From: Bacteroidales bacterium
GTDB taxonomy: Bacteria > Bacteroidota > Bacteroidia > Bacteroidales > JAEINX01
Reading direction: 5' to 3'
DNA length: 33,640 bases
Assembly (NCBI GenBank): GCA_016342645.1
Contig: JAEINX010000039.1
Location: forward strand, 1-33,640
The notes beneath the pieces were generated by a model that was not told where the DNA came from, did not search any database, and worked only from the letters and a program-made list of their open reading frames with translations. Below are positions 7,449-16,383 of the stretch, in pieces; positions within the stretch are counted from its first letter, which is position 1; each line of letters begins with the position of its first letter. Made by a program: the position numbers and the translations under genes.

Positions 7449-7602
7449 AGCTTGTACGCCGGAATTTTGCAAAAACATGGACTTGGAGTTTGTTTTAATT
7501 CCACAGTTTCCGGTATTAATAATTGAGAAGTATTTACATAAAAAAGTTTAATCGGTTTTGTTTTTTATTGCCAATTTTAGCTGTTTTAGAATCATTAAAT
7601 GT

Positions 7603-7610
7603 TATATTTG
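7603..7610 (+). promoter_or_regulatory. -7 element of the second paralogue
   Basis: TATATTTG is followed by TATGGAG, TATAAGGATTAG and TTTTATCAGATATGATCT up to the ATG at 7675. This closely copies the leader of the first paralogue. The -33 position has TTTTAG, a poor match to TTTG. Confidence 0.5.
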
Positions 7611-7674
7611 TATGGAGTTTTTTTATAAGGATTAGAAAAAATGCCTTTATCAATTATTTTATCAGATATGATCT

Positions 7675-8925
7675 ATGGGCAGAAAGAAAAAAAACAGAAA
7701 GAAATCAAAGTGCTCAAAGCAGAATTTTAAAATTATAGTGGCCCGATATAAAAAAGAATTTTTGGGCCAGATGAAATTTTATTTTAATTTGTGGCTTGGA
7801 GAAAATGCTTTCAGCCTTTTACCTCAGAGAGAAGTAAGCCTTTTATACAAATTGCATTTTACTCCTCCGCGTTTGCTTGTTGCTGAAGGTAGCAGGGTAA
7901 GTAAAAAAATGCTCATGGAATTTAAAAAATCATTGTGTGGCTGGCTTGATTTCTACACTCTTGAAATTGCAGACGAACTTCCTAAGATCACATTAAATCA
8001 TTTCTTCACCTATTACCTTTCCATTATTTTTTTTCTCCGCAAGATAAATGAAGATGATTTTGCCAATGCGAAGGAGTTGAAAGAAAAATTTAAAAAGCTG
8101 GATGAAACAGGCGATAAAACAATAAAGAATGGATATCAATTATTAGATAATGTCCTTCTCATGCTCGGTTTGGTTTACAGTGATCCACTAAAATGTTTTT
8201 ATTGGTTAAACTGGAAAGTAAACGACGAAAAATCAAAAATTAAAGGATTGTTTATTTTTTTAAAGATCAATATAGTAAAACCGATTACGATGGATTTTAT
8301 AGTAAAAGGCGATAAACGTCCGGCTTATAGATACGGAGTTCCACTTAACAGAACCGGTATATTCTGGCAAACATATAAGCCTCCTGATAAGGGATCGTTT
8401 CGATGGAAAGAAGAACTTGAAATATATATTCAGTCACATGCTATAAAAAGGCTTTATGAAAGGGTTGAATTAATTGATCCGATATTTATGCGGTACTTTT
8501 TATTTTATTCGCTTAGACAGCCAAAAATGTTTTACGAAAAAAATTTTTTACTGATTCCTTATCAGATGGAGCATGTTGTTATCGGCTATTTTATAGCAGA
8601 TATAACGCAGGGTAAGATACTTATACGCACATTTCTTTTCCTTACGAACGAAGGCACTCCCGAAGCCCGAAGATTGAAGGAAAATACAGGCCTCATGAAA
8701 GCAGATATCAAATATCTGAAAATTCATAAACTAAAGGCTTTCGTAGAATCGGATATTGTGAAAAACGAAAGAATAAAAAATATTTTTATTGAAGCCGGTT
8801 GTGGTGGATTGTTTAATTTAAGATTTGATCACCCTGATGCATACAGTGGGAAGATAAAGCTGGCGGAAGAAATGACTAAATATCTGGAAATAAAAGATGA
8901 AAACGAATTATTAGAGCCTTGTTAA
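7675..8925 (+). CDS. Conserved protein of unknown function, paralogue 2
   Basis: This 416-residue protein is the tandem duplicate of the gene at 6168-7448. The first 40 residues are almost the same (MGRKKKNRKKSKCSKQNFK), as are FTPPR, VVKGDKRPAYRYG-type, IQSHAIKRLYER, GTPEARRLKENTGL and IFIEAGCGGLF. The middle (about 100-200) has diverged more. The acidic tail of the first copy is shorter here. Start choice is firm because the ATG and leader align with those of the first copy. The duplication is not recent, since substitutions are spread through the whole length at synonymous and non-synonymous sites. Function is unknown. Retention of both copies with separate promoters suggests each is used. 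Confidence 0.75.
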   Translation: MGRKKKNRKKSKCSKQNFKIIVARYKKEFLGQMKFYFNLWLGENAFSLLPQREVSLLYKLHFTPPRLLVAEGSRVSKKMLMEFKKSLCGWLDFYTLEIADELPKITLNHFFTYYLSIIFFLRKINEDDFANAKELKEKFKKLDETGDKTIKNGYQLLDNVLLMLGLVYSDPLKCFYWLNWKVNDEKSKIKGLFIFLKINIVKPITMDFIVKGDKRPAYRYGVPLNRTGIFWQTYKPPDKGSFRWKEELEIYIQSHAIKRLYERVELIDPIFMRYFLFYSLRQPKMFYEKNFLLIPYQMEHVVIGYFIADITQGKILIRTFLFLTNEGTPEARRLKENTGLMKADIKYLKIHKLKAFVESDIVKNERIKNIFIEAGCGGLFNLRFDHPDAYSGKIKLAEEMTKYLEIKDENELLEPC

Positions 8926-8975
8926 TGATTCATTACGGTTTTATAAAGATATGAATTCAACACGGTTCAGATCAT

Positions 8976-10043
8976 CTAAACTTCAGTGCAATTCCTACAA
9001 ATATTAATTTTTTTGCGGTTTTTTAGAATCTGAGTTCTAAAGTGATTGTATTTTTCGTTTTTCCAAATATTTTCAAATAATTCTGTTTTCAAATCACCCA
9101 TCAGGTGAGTTGCATCTTTATCAAAACAGCATGGAACAACTAAACCGTCCCAGCTAATCACACACGATTTCCACATCCTTTGACAATTGTTTGGGAGTTT
9201 GCCTTTGATCTCAAAAGTTCCATCGGGCATTTTTCTATATCTGGAGTATTTTTCGTTTTTGGGAATTAAAGGATTCCCTTTTTTAAAATTATAAAATTGT
9301 GCAGTTTTAATTTGAACTTCGTTTGCTCCCAATTCTTTTCCAATCCTTTTTATTTCATTAATTTTATCTTCATTGTGGCGAAAAACCAAGAATTGAATAA
9401 TCACATAAGGTTTAGCTGATTTCAGTTTCTTTTTCCAGCCAATAATATTTTCAATTCCTATAATAACTTTTTCATAATCGCCTCCTTTACGGTATCTTTC
9501 ATACATCTCCTGATTTATTCCGTCAAGTGAAATAATCAACCTGTCCAAACCGGATTCAACAGTAAGCCGTGAATTTTCATCATCTAAAAAATGTGCATTT
9601 GTTGAGGTAGCTGTATAAATTTTTCGGCTTGAAGCATATTTTATAAATCCAAAGAAATCTTTATTTAGGTATGGCTCGCCTTGAAAATAAACAATCAGAT
9701 ACATTAATTTTTTATGTAATTGGTCAATTATTTTTTTATAAAAACTTAAACCAAGATTGCCCGTCGGCCTTGTAAATTGTCTCTGCCCCGAAGGGCATTC
9801 GGGACATTGTAAATTGCAAAAAGTAGTAGGTTCGATAGAAATACTTAGTGGCATTCCCCTATGGATAGCTTTTCTTGTAAGCTTTGAAAAATAGTACGAT
9901 AAGCCCAATAATATTGAATTCCAAAATCGAGGAAAAGTAATTTTAGAAAAAATATTGAAATAATCAATAACTTTTGCTTTCACAAAAAAGACGTTAATTA
10001 ATGCGTTTATCTTTTTTCTTTCTTTTGAATAAATTGTATCCAA
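8976..10043 (-). CDS. Radical SAM protein with SPASM domain
   Basis: The 355-residue enzyme has the [4Fe-4S] cluster motif CNLQCPEC (C76, C80, C83) preceded by SISIEPTT, as in radical SAM proteins of the SPASM/twitch group. The partial TIM barrel includes LIVYFQGEP and the GLDRLIISLDG strand. The C-terminal SPASM part has NCQRMWKSCVISWDG, VPCC, and a terminal ICRNC, enough cysteines for auxiliary clusters. Such enzymes modify peptides, alcohols or cofactors, and the substrate here cannot be told. The first 60 residues contain a short hydrophobic amphipathic stretch also seen in this family. The start at 10043 lies 50 bases inside the preceding gene, implying cotranscription with the holin-like and YtxH-like genes. 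No precursor peptide gene is visible nearby. Confidence 0.88.
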   Translation of the reverse strand: MDTIYSKERKKINALINVFFVKAKVIDYFNIFSKITFPRFWNSILLGLSYYFSKLTRKAIHRGMPLSISIEPTTFCNLQCPECPSGQRQFTRPTGNLGLSFYKKIIDQLHKKLMYLIVYFQGEPYLNKDFFGFIKYASSRKIYTATSTNAHFLDDENSRLTVESGLDRLIISLDGINQEMYERYRKGGDYEKVIIGIENIIGWKKKLKSAKPYVIIQFLVFRHNEDKINEIKRIGKELGANEVQIKTAQFYNFKKGNPLIPKNEKYSRYRKMPDGTFEIKGKLPNNCQRMWKSCVISWDGLVVPCCFDKDATHLMGDLKTELFENIWKNEKYNHFRTQILKNRKKINICRNCTEV

Positions 10044-10614
10044 AAGAAATGGTTTTACTAATTAATTCGGGTGAAGAAATGAGATTTTTAGTGAAATGCT
10101 TGCTAATATTTTTAAATGATAGCGATTCAATTATATTATTATAATCATCTTTAATATTTTGCTCGCAAATAATAATTTCTTTCTTTAAGCTGGTTTGATG
10201 ATTTTCCAAATCAGACATGCTGATAATTGTAGCATACTCATTATCTTCTTTTGTCTTAGTCATTCTTTTAATGGAAAGCATTTTTGTAAGTTTTGAAATA
10301 AGCGGATTCAAAATCAAGTTTTTTCTAAAGATAAAAACAAAAAAGCCAACAACTAAATAAAATAACCCGATAATTAAAAATCCATGATGAAGCTCTCCTT
10401 TTGTGGCGCCATACCAATAAACAAAAGAAAAAGAGATGAAAAACAGAAAAAGAGAAAACAAAATAATTAATGACGCAAGTGTAAAGAAAAACGAACTGAT
10501 TTTTGCAAGCTTTTCATTTAGCATTAAATTATATAAATCCAATTTAAGATTAATATAATTTTTTACATTATTGATGATATCTGCGGTTTCCGATGGTTGA
10601 TTTTGTTGTTCCAT
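9994..10614 (-). CDS. Phage-holin-superfamily (Holin-X-like) membrane protein
   Basis: This 206-residue protein has a charged N-terminal helix (ETADIINNVKNYINLKLDL) and then two membrane segments (about 42-68 and 80-103). A conserved polar turn separates them, followed by a cytoplasmic tail of about 100 residues with many charged residues. The first part fits the Holin-X/superfamily III group, common in Bacteroidota next to YtxH genes. These are probably not lysis proteins in this setting but envelope-stress or membrane-organising proteins, a role not well established. The ATG directly follows the stop of the YtxH-like gene, so the two form an operon. The 3' end overlaps the radical SAM gene by 50 bases. 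Confidence 0.75.
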   Translation of the reverse strand: MEQQNQPSETADIINNVKNYINLKLDLYNLMLNEKLAKISSFFFTLASLIILFSLFLFFISFSFVYWYGATKGELHHGFLIIGLFYLVVGFFVFIFRKNLILNPLISKLTKMLSIKRMTKTKEDNEYATIISMSDLENHQTSLKKEIIICEQNIKDDYNNIIESLSFKNISKHFTKNLISSPELISKTISFGYNLFKRKKKDKRIN

Positions 10615-10863
10615 TTATTCGTCTGTTTCGGTCTTTTTGGGAGCATCTGACAATTTGGCTTTCTTTGATTTAATTGATTCGGCATATTCATCAATTTTAT
10701 CTTCAATTTCTTCGGAAAAGTCAGTAATTTTTTTTGAAACTTTTTTTCTTGTTTCTGAACCTTTGTCAGGAGCAAATAGAACTCCAACTACCGCACCTGC
10801 AATGGCACCAATTACAAAGCCTCCGGCAACGGCAAGTATTGTTTTCGACGATGAATCACTCAT
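10615..10863 (-). CDS. YtxH-domain protein
   Basis: These 82 residues begin with a short polar stretch. Next is a glycine-rich membrane segment (about 8-30, AVAGGFVIGAIAGAVVGVLF) ending in the family hallmark APDKGSETRKK, then a charged helical tail (about 36-82) ending KKTETDE. This is the usual architecture and length of YtxH-like proteins, small membrane proteins linked to general stress responses in Firmicutes and widespread elsewhere. It is the first gene of the operon with the holin-like and radical SAM genes. A - strand TAnnTTTG-like element (TAGTTTTG, 10921-10928) lies 58 bases upstream and may drive it. Confidence 0.88.
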   Translation of the reverse strand: MSDSSSKTILAVAGGFVIGAIAGAVVGVLFAPDKGSETRKKVSKKITDFSEEIEDKIDEYAESIKSKKAKLSDAPKKTETDE

Positions 10864-10934
10864 TGTGTATATTTTAAATAAATAATTTATTACAATTTTT
10901 TATTCTAATCAAAAAACATGCAAAACTAAGTTTG

Positions 10935-12029
10935 TCATATTTTTTCTGTTATTTTTTTTACTAACCTATACTGACTCAAAAAGTCTTTTGCCACTATTCT
11001 CAGTACGGTGTAAGTTGGAATTGCTAAAATCATACCCGGAATTCCTGCTATGCTTCCTGCCATAATAATTACTAAAAATATTTCAATAGGGCGTGCTTTT
11101 ACACTATTCGAATATATTAATGGTTGGAGAACAACATTATCAATTAGATTTGCAGCCAGAAAAACACAAATAATCCCTGTGGTTAGCAGCCCGATCTGAT
11201 CATATAATCCGAGGCTTAATTCAGATGAAACACCAAAAATAACACCTACCGTGCAGCCTATTATCGGCCCTAAATATGGAACGATATTCATCAATCCGCC
11301 CAAAAAACCGATTATAAGAGCATTTTCAACTCCAATGATCGACAAACCAATAGTTAATAAAGTCATAATAGTTAATAATTCAAGCATTAAACCAATAAAA
11401 TATCTTGAAAGTAATTTTTTTGTTTTATTAAGTAGGTTTCTGATTATAGAATCATATTTTTCAGGTACTAAAAGAATTATACAGTTCTGAAACATATTCT
11501 CATCCTGTAAGAAGAAAAATGTGATAAACAAAATTGAAAAAGCTCCCATAAAAAAACTTCCTGTAGCGCTGATGATGTTTTTAAAAATATTGGAAAAAGT
11601 AGCAATATTAACCATCGACTCAATTTGAGAGGATAATGTGCTTTTGATGGTTTCGTTTGCATTAATCACATTATAATCAATAAGAAATTCCTGAAGTGAG
11701 GCTATGGGTTTTTGGAAATGGATCAATACATCATTAATATCAATTTCGGAGATCATTTTTGCTTGTGTTGAAATCAATGGAACGAAAACCAAAATAAAAC
11801 CAATTGCAACTAAAAGAATTACAAATAAGGCCAAAAAAGCACTCAAACCATGAGGCATGTTGAATTTCCATATTTTGATTCTATCAAATAATCTAACCAT
11901 TGGATGCCCTATCATCGATAAAACTGCTGAAACCAGAACATAAACAACAATAGACGAAAAATACCATGCCATAAATGCGGCAAATAGAATCCCAAAGAAA
12001 AGCAAAACAATTTTAAAGTTTTTATTCAT
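10935..12029 (-). CDS. AI-2E family transporter, paralogue 1
   Basis: The 364-residue integral membrane protein has the AI-2E (UPF0118, PF01594) plan. There are two or three N-terminal membrane segments (about 5-75), a soluble loop of about 80 residues, and a C-terminal bundle. The bundle contains FLGGLMNIVPYLGPIIG near residue 245 and the late segment IEIFLVIIMAGSIAGIPGM. Members are proposed permeases or Na+/H+-type antiporters; transport of autoinducer-2 applies to TqsA only and should not be assumed here. It is followed by a second family member at 12117-13199 on the same strand. The two differ through their length, so they are old duplicates. The N-terminal half contains the most divergent loop. 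Confidence 0.88.
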   Translation of the reverse strand: MNKNFKIVLLFFGILFAAFMAWYFSSIVVYVLVSAVLSMIGHPMVRLFDRIKIWKFNMPHGLSAFLALFVILLVAIGFILVFVPLISTQAKMISEIDINDVLIHFQKPIASLQEFLIDYNVINANETIKSTLSSQIESMVNIATFSNIFKNIISATGSFFMGAFSILFITFFFLQDENMFQNCIILLVPEKYDSIIRNLLNKTKKLLSRYFIGLMLELLTIMTLLTIGLSIIGVENALIIGFLGGLMNIVPYLGPIIGCTVGVIFGVSSELSLGLYDQIGLLTTGIICVFLAANLIDNVVLQPLIYSNSVKARPIEIFLVIIMAGSIAGIPGMILAIPTYTVLRIVAKDFLSQYRLVKKITEKI

Positions 12030-12116
12030 ATATTAATTTTTTCTGTGAATAAGGGTTTATTAATTTCTTTTTTTTTAATTTAAATCAAATTGAGTAAAAA
12101 AGTCTTAAAATTAAGG

Positions 12117-13199
12117 TCAAATGTTTTCGGTCAATTTTTTCACAACTCTAAAATTACTTAAAAATTCTTTTGCTACTATTCTTACAAAAGTATAGGTTGG
12201 AATAGCTATCATCATCCCAACAAACCCGGCTGTTGTTCCGGAAATTAATAAAACCAGGAAAATTTCAAGTGGGCTTGCTTTTACGCTTTTACCATAAATC
12301 AGTGGTTGAAAAACCAAGCCGTCGTTAATATTAATTGTAAAGTAAATTATTAGAATTTTAATTACTAAAGGCAATACGGCAGTATTAATATCAAAACTTA
12401 AGGCACTTGTAACGCCGATCATTACAGCAAGTGTTCCTCCTATTATTGGTCCAATGTATGGAATTATTACAGCAATTCCGGCAAAGAATCCTATTAGTAA
12501 AGCATTATGTATTCCAAAAACTGACATAGCAATAGTTATGAGCGTTATCATCAAAAGAATATCAGCTAATAAACCTATAAAATATCTTGACAGTAGTCGT
12601 TTACATTGATGCATTACAATTATTGTTTTGTCATGATATTTTACATTAACAATTGTCATAATTGCTTCGGGTAACATTTTTCGGTTTTTCAACATAAAGA
12701 AAGTAATAAAAATCACGGCAAAAAATCCTATAAAAAATTTTCCTGTTGCCCCAAGAATATGCTTCATAACACCCGAAAAAGTAGCAATATTTATAACCGA
12801 CAACAAACGATCCTTTAAATGAGATTCAATACTTTCGTTGTCATTCATTACACCATACTGAACAAGCATATTTTTTATATCGCTTAATTGGCTCTCAAAA
12901 TTATCCCCAATAACCTTGAAGTTTAAATTTGAGATCATGTGCGCCTCTTTGATAAACAATGGAATAAAAATTAAAAATATAGTTAAGAAGAATGAAATAA
13001 TAAATAAAGTTGTGAGTATTGTGCTTAGCAGATGAGGAAATCGTAACTTTTTATCAAAAAAACTAACAAGTGGATTTCCGATTATTGACAATACGGCAGC
13101 AATGAGAATATAAATTACTACGGTTGAATAAAACCAAAGTAAAAAGACAGTTGTAATGAGAATTACAATGTAGAAAAATAAGCGATATTTTTGAAACAT
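12117..13199 (-). CDS. AI-2E family transporter, paralogue 2
   Basis: This 360-residue protein is the upstream member of the tandem AI-2E pair. It shows the same layout, with the N-terminal hydrophobic hairpin and an extramembrane loop (about 75-135). It also has RLLSRYFIGLLADILL near 205, PYIGPIIGGT near 245 and SPLEIFLVLLISGTTAGF near 315. It shares with its neighbour the ATFSxxxKxIxxATGxFF stretch that precedes the third membrane segment. The gap to the next gene is 87 bases, so cotranscription is possible. A good promoter lies 20 bases before the ATG. The substrate is unknown. Confidence 0.88.
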   Translation of the reverse strand: MFQKYRLFFYIVILITTVFLLWFYSTVVIYILIAAVLSIIGNPLVSFFDKKLRFPHLLSTILTTLFIISFFLTIFLIFIPLFIKEAHMISNLNFKVIGDNFESQLSDIKNMLVQYGVMNDNESIESHLKDRLLSVINIATFSGVMKHILGATGKFFIGFFAVIFITFFMLKNRKMLPEAIMTIVNVKYHDKTIIVMHQCKRLLSRYFIGLLADILLMITLITIAMSVFGIHNALLIGFFAGIAVIIPYIGPIIGGTLAVMIGVTSALSFDINTAVLPLVIKILIIYFTININDGLVFQPLIYGKSVKASPLEIFLVLLISGTTAGFVGMMIAIPTYTFVRIVAKEFLSNFRVVKKLTENI

Positions 13200-13218
13200 A
13201 CTTTTTTTTGTTTATTGA

Positions 13219-13226
13219 CAAATATA
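13219..13226 (-). promoter_or_regulatory. -7 element of the AI-2E gene pair
   Basis: On the - strand TATATTTG fits TAnnTTTG and ends 20 bases before the ATG at 13199. An ATTG about 18-21 bases further upstream may stand for the -33 TTTG. The resulting leader would be short, about 10-15 bases. Confidence 0.5.
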
Positions 13227-13290
13227 ATAATTCTTGCTGACTTCAATATAATAATGAAAATATTTTCATTTAAAGTACCGGTTTCTGAAA

Positions 13291-15624
13291 TTAATCAATT
13301 AAACTTTTATTAAATATCAAATATCCAAAATTTATTAGCAAAGAAAACTTTTCTCCTGTTCTGTCATAATAATTATAGGATATGCTTAATGGCCCAATGG
13401 GAGTATTATATATTAAAGAAGCTGATCCCATTAAAGACCTGTACGAAAATTCCTTGCCATAAGTTGCCGTTAAATCAACAATATTTTCTTCAATAGCTTT
13501 ATATGGCTGAAAAACGTAAAATTCCAACCTTGTTTCAAAATTTTTATTGAATGAAAATATAGTTTTTAAGCCTGCTGCTCCAAAATTATGTGCACGATAA
13601 TTTGGCAAAAACAAAGTTTGGCTTTCTGGAATTGGTTGAAATGCAGGTGAAAATAACATACTGGAAGTGTAATTTTTAAATAAACTTTGGTTTGAAAGCA
13701 CCAATTCGCCGTAAAAACCAAAAGTAAATCTTCCGACTTTTTGAAAATAATTATCCCAAACAATATTCAAATTATACCACTCGTGATTACAAGAACAATT
13801 TTCAGGTTTTTGTGAGGTGGAACCTGAAATATTTTTTTCATTTCCATTAATGTGCGATAATGAGACAACGAATCTGACACCTGAATTCGCATATTGTTTT
13901 CTGTTAAGAGTATTTAATTCGAAACATAAATCTTCTTTTAACAATTCAAATGTAGTTTTGTCGGTTGTGTCTGAACGAGTAAAATAATTTGTCTGATAGT
14001 ATTTATCGCTAATGAATCCATAAGCAATTCCATATTCAAGTTTTCCGGTATTTGTTGCCGGTATTCCTGCATTAAATTCAAAATATGATTCATTATTAAT
14101 TAAAAAAGAAGGAGTTTTATCTTCAAAAAAATGAATGCTGTTTTTGAAGTAATCTTTGTGATTATGTGTAAAATCAAGTTTTAGATAGAATGGAAGTGAA
14201 GTTGAAAAATCCATTCTTCCAAGTAGTTGGCCCGAACTGTAAAAACGTCCGAAATATGCATTCGAACTTAGAGTAAAGGCTTGTTTACCGAGTGATTTAT
14301 ATTCAATACCAATGAATGCTTCATTAATTGCATTTGACGATAAATTACCGCCAAATTGAAATTTAAAATCTTTGGATTTTTTTACAAGAAGATGTAATTC
14401 ATATAATTTGCTTTTCTTATTGAATTTTGCAGTGGGGAAAATATTAATAATTTGGCCATCTTCAATCAAACGAAAATAATTTTTAGTTAATTCATTTTGA
14501 CTTATTTTTTTTTGTTTTTTATGTCTTAAAATATTTCGAATATATTGAGCCTGATTTGAATTTACTCCGGAAATAATTATTGTGTCAAAAATAAGATCGG
14601 GTTCTTTCTTTTTGAATTCTGATCTCTTTTTCCTGACCTGATCAATTGAAGCCTTTTCAAATACTGTTTTTTGAATTTCTGGAATAGCCCGCAAAGTGGC
14701 TTTATAGCCACTATCCACAAACATTTCAACCTTGCTGAAATCCATTAAATCGGTATCTTCAAGGTTTGGAGAAATTAAAACATCATTTTTACCAACACAT
14801 GAATAATCAGTATTTTCCATCAACATATTTTGAATTTGGGTAAGAATATCATCTTGGTCGGGTGCTCCATAATTTCCGGAAGCCTTACTACCAATAATAA
14901 TATCGGGGTCAAAATCATCATTTGCTACATTTGCCGGGAAGTTATTATACATTCCTCCGTCAAAAAGGAGTTTCCCGTCAATTTTTATCGGGCTAAATAA
15001 AAACGGAAACGTTGAAGATGCACGAATTGCCGAACCAAGTTGCCCGCTGCGAAGAATAACCGCACGGTTTGAATCAATATCGGAGGCCACACATCTGAAA
15101 GGGACAAACAAACTGTCAAAATTATAATCAGCAGCAGCACTTTGCTTTGCGAAAATTTCCAAAAAAGCATAATCCATTTCATTTGGTGAAATTATGCTAT
15201 TTGGTAATTTGAAAGAGAGTGATTTTTTCAAACTTGCATTTATACTTATCCAAGACGAATTCGGCATTAACTTTTTAAAATAATACTTGTATTTACTTTG
15301 TATTTCACCTGAAGTCCAACTCTTAAACTTCTCAGATGATATTAAATCTTCAATTTCATAAGGAGAGTAACCACTTGCATATAAACCTCCAATAACAGCA
15401 CCCATTGATGTTCCGGCAATATAATCAATTGGTATTTGATTTTCTTCCAAAGCTTTCAAAACCCCAATATGAGCAATTCCTTTTGAGCCTCCGCCACTTA
15501 AAACTACCGCAACCTTTTGTGCAGAGGAGTTATTTATAAAAAAGGATAAACCAATCAATAAAACAAAAAAGAATCTTTTAGAACAGATACTGACTCTGGT
15601 TTTTTCTGAATTATTTATGCTCAT
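13291..15624 (-). CDS. Patatin-like phospholipase fused to a BamA-type outer-membrane barrel
   Basis: The 777-residue protein has a signal peptide (KRFFFVLLIGLSFFINNSSA, about 17-35). A patatin domain (about 38-330) follows, with the oxyanion loop GGGSKG (44-49), the nucleophile S73 in GTSMG and the catalytic D222 in FDGGMYNNFP. The complete Ser-Asp dyad suggests an active lipase or phospholipase. Next comes one POTRA-like segment (about 345-420) and a C-terminal beta barrel of about 350 residues of the bacterial surface antigen/BamA type. The order is that of type Vd autotransporters such as PlpD and FplA. The patatin domain would therefore be exported or held in the periplasm, depending on the barrel. 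The gene is single, with its own upstream gap of about 160 bases. Confidence 0.9.
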   Translation of the reverse strand: MSINNSEKTRVSICSKRFFFVLLIGLSFFINNSSAQKVAVVLSGGGSKGIAHIGVLKALEENQIPIDYIAGTSMGAVIGGLYASGYSPYEIEDLISSEKFKSWTSGEIQSKYKYYFKKLMPNSSWISINASLKKSLSFKLPNSIISPNEMDYAFLEIFAKQSAAADYNFDSLFVPFRCVASDIDSNRAVILRSGQLGSAIRASSTFPFLFSPIKIDGKLLFDGGMYNNFPANVANDDFDPDIIIGSKASGNYGAPDQDDILTQIQNMLMENTDYSCVGKNDVLISPNLEDTDLMDFSKVEMFVDSGYKATLRAIPEIQKTVFEKASIDQVRKKRSEFKKKEPDLIFDTIIISGVNSNQAQYIRNILRHKKQKKISQNELTKNYFRLIEDGQIINIFPTAKFNKKSKLYELHLLVKKSKDFKFQFGGNLSSNAINEAFIGIEYKSLGKQAFTLSSNAYFGRFYSSGQLLGRMDFSTSLPFYLKLDFTHNHKDYFKNSIHFFEDKTPSFLINNESYFEFNAGIPATNTGKLEYGIAYGFISDKYYQTNYFTRSDTTDKTTFELLKEDLCFELNTLNRKQYANSGVRFVVSLSHINGNEKNISGSTSQKPENCSCNHEWYNLNIVWDNYFQKVGRFTFGFYGELVLSNQSLFKNYTSSMLFSPAFQPIPESQTLFLPNYRAHNFGAAGLKTIFSFNKNFETRLEFYVFQPYKAIEENIVDLTATYGKEFSYRSLMGSASLIYNTPIGPLSISYNYYDRTGEKFSLLINFGYLIFNKSLID

Positions 15625-15738
15625 AGAATAAATCTAAACTAAATATAAAAGTATATATTTTATTAATACAAAACTTAATAATATTCAAAAAAAATCATGG
15701 CAATTAGATTTACAGTGTTTGGAACTTTAATATTTGTT

Positions 15739-15769
15739 TTTGCATGTATTTCAAATTTATGTAATTTTG
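15739..15769 (+). promoter_or_regulatory. Promoter of the DNA glycosylase gene
   Basis: TTTG at 15739-15742 and TAATTTTG at 15762-15769 fit the Bacteroidota -33 and -7 elements with a 19-base spacer, 13 bases before the ATG at 15783. A second TTTG at 15733 is slightly further away. This may also drive the two downstream sugar genes. Confidence 0.55.
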
Positions 15770-15782
15770 AGAAAAATCTAAA

Positions 15783-16346
15783 ATGGAAAAACAAAGATGC
15801 AACTGGACTAAAAACGATTTGAAAATGAATCATTATCACGACACTGAATGGGGAGTTGCTGTGCATGATGATAAAAAATTATTTGAATTTATCTTGCTTG
15901 ACACTTTTCAGGCAGGATTAAGTTGGAAAACAATTCTTTATAAACGCGAAAACTTCAGAGAAGCTTTTGATGATTTCGATTTTGAAAAAATTGCTTTTTA
16001 TAATGAAGATAAAGTTTCTGAATTATTGAATAACAAAGGAATCATAAGAAATAAACTAAAGATCAAAAGCGCAATTACAAATGCAAAACTCTTCATTGAA
16101 ATTCGGGAAAAATATGGATCATTCGACAAATTTATCTGGAAATTTGTTGATGGAAAAACAATAAAAAACAAGTGGAATGCAATACAGGATGTTCCGGCAA
16201 CTTCGACTGAATCGGATAAAATGAGCAAAGAATTAAAAAAACTCGGTTTTAAATTTGTGGGTTCTACTATTTGTTATGCTTTTATGCAGGGTGCCGGAAT
16301 GGTTAATGATCATTTAATTACGTGTTTTAGGTATAATAAAGTATGA
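15783..16346 (+). CDS. tag: DNA-3-methyladenine glycosylase I
   Basis: The 187-residue protein matches Tag along its length. Landmarks are RCNW at the start, YHDTEWGVAVHDDKKLFE, LDTFQAGLSW, KFVGSTICYAFMQGAGMVND and the end HLITCFRY. The four zinc ligands of the family can be placed at C6, H19, H177 and C181. Tag excises 3-methyladenine from alkylated DNA and starts base-excision repair in the cytoplasm. The length equals that of the E. coli enzyme. It has a good promoter just upstream. The next gene, a sugar kinase fusion, starts 37 bases later, so the two may share a transcript, although their functions are not obviously related. Confidence 0.95.
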   Translation: MEKQRCNWTKNDLKMNHYHDTEWGVAVHDDKKLFEFILLDTFQAGLSWKTILYKRENFREAFDDFDFEKIAFYNEDKVSELLNNKGIIRNKLKIKSAITNAKLFIEIREKYGSFDKFIWKFVDGKTIKNKWNAIQDVPATSTESDKMSKELKKLGFKFVGSTICYAFMQGAGMVNDHLITCFRYNKV

Positions 16347-16383
16347 TTTCGTAAGGAGTTAAAAAATTTATTTAAGATTAATA

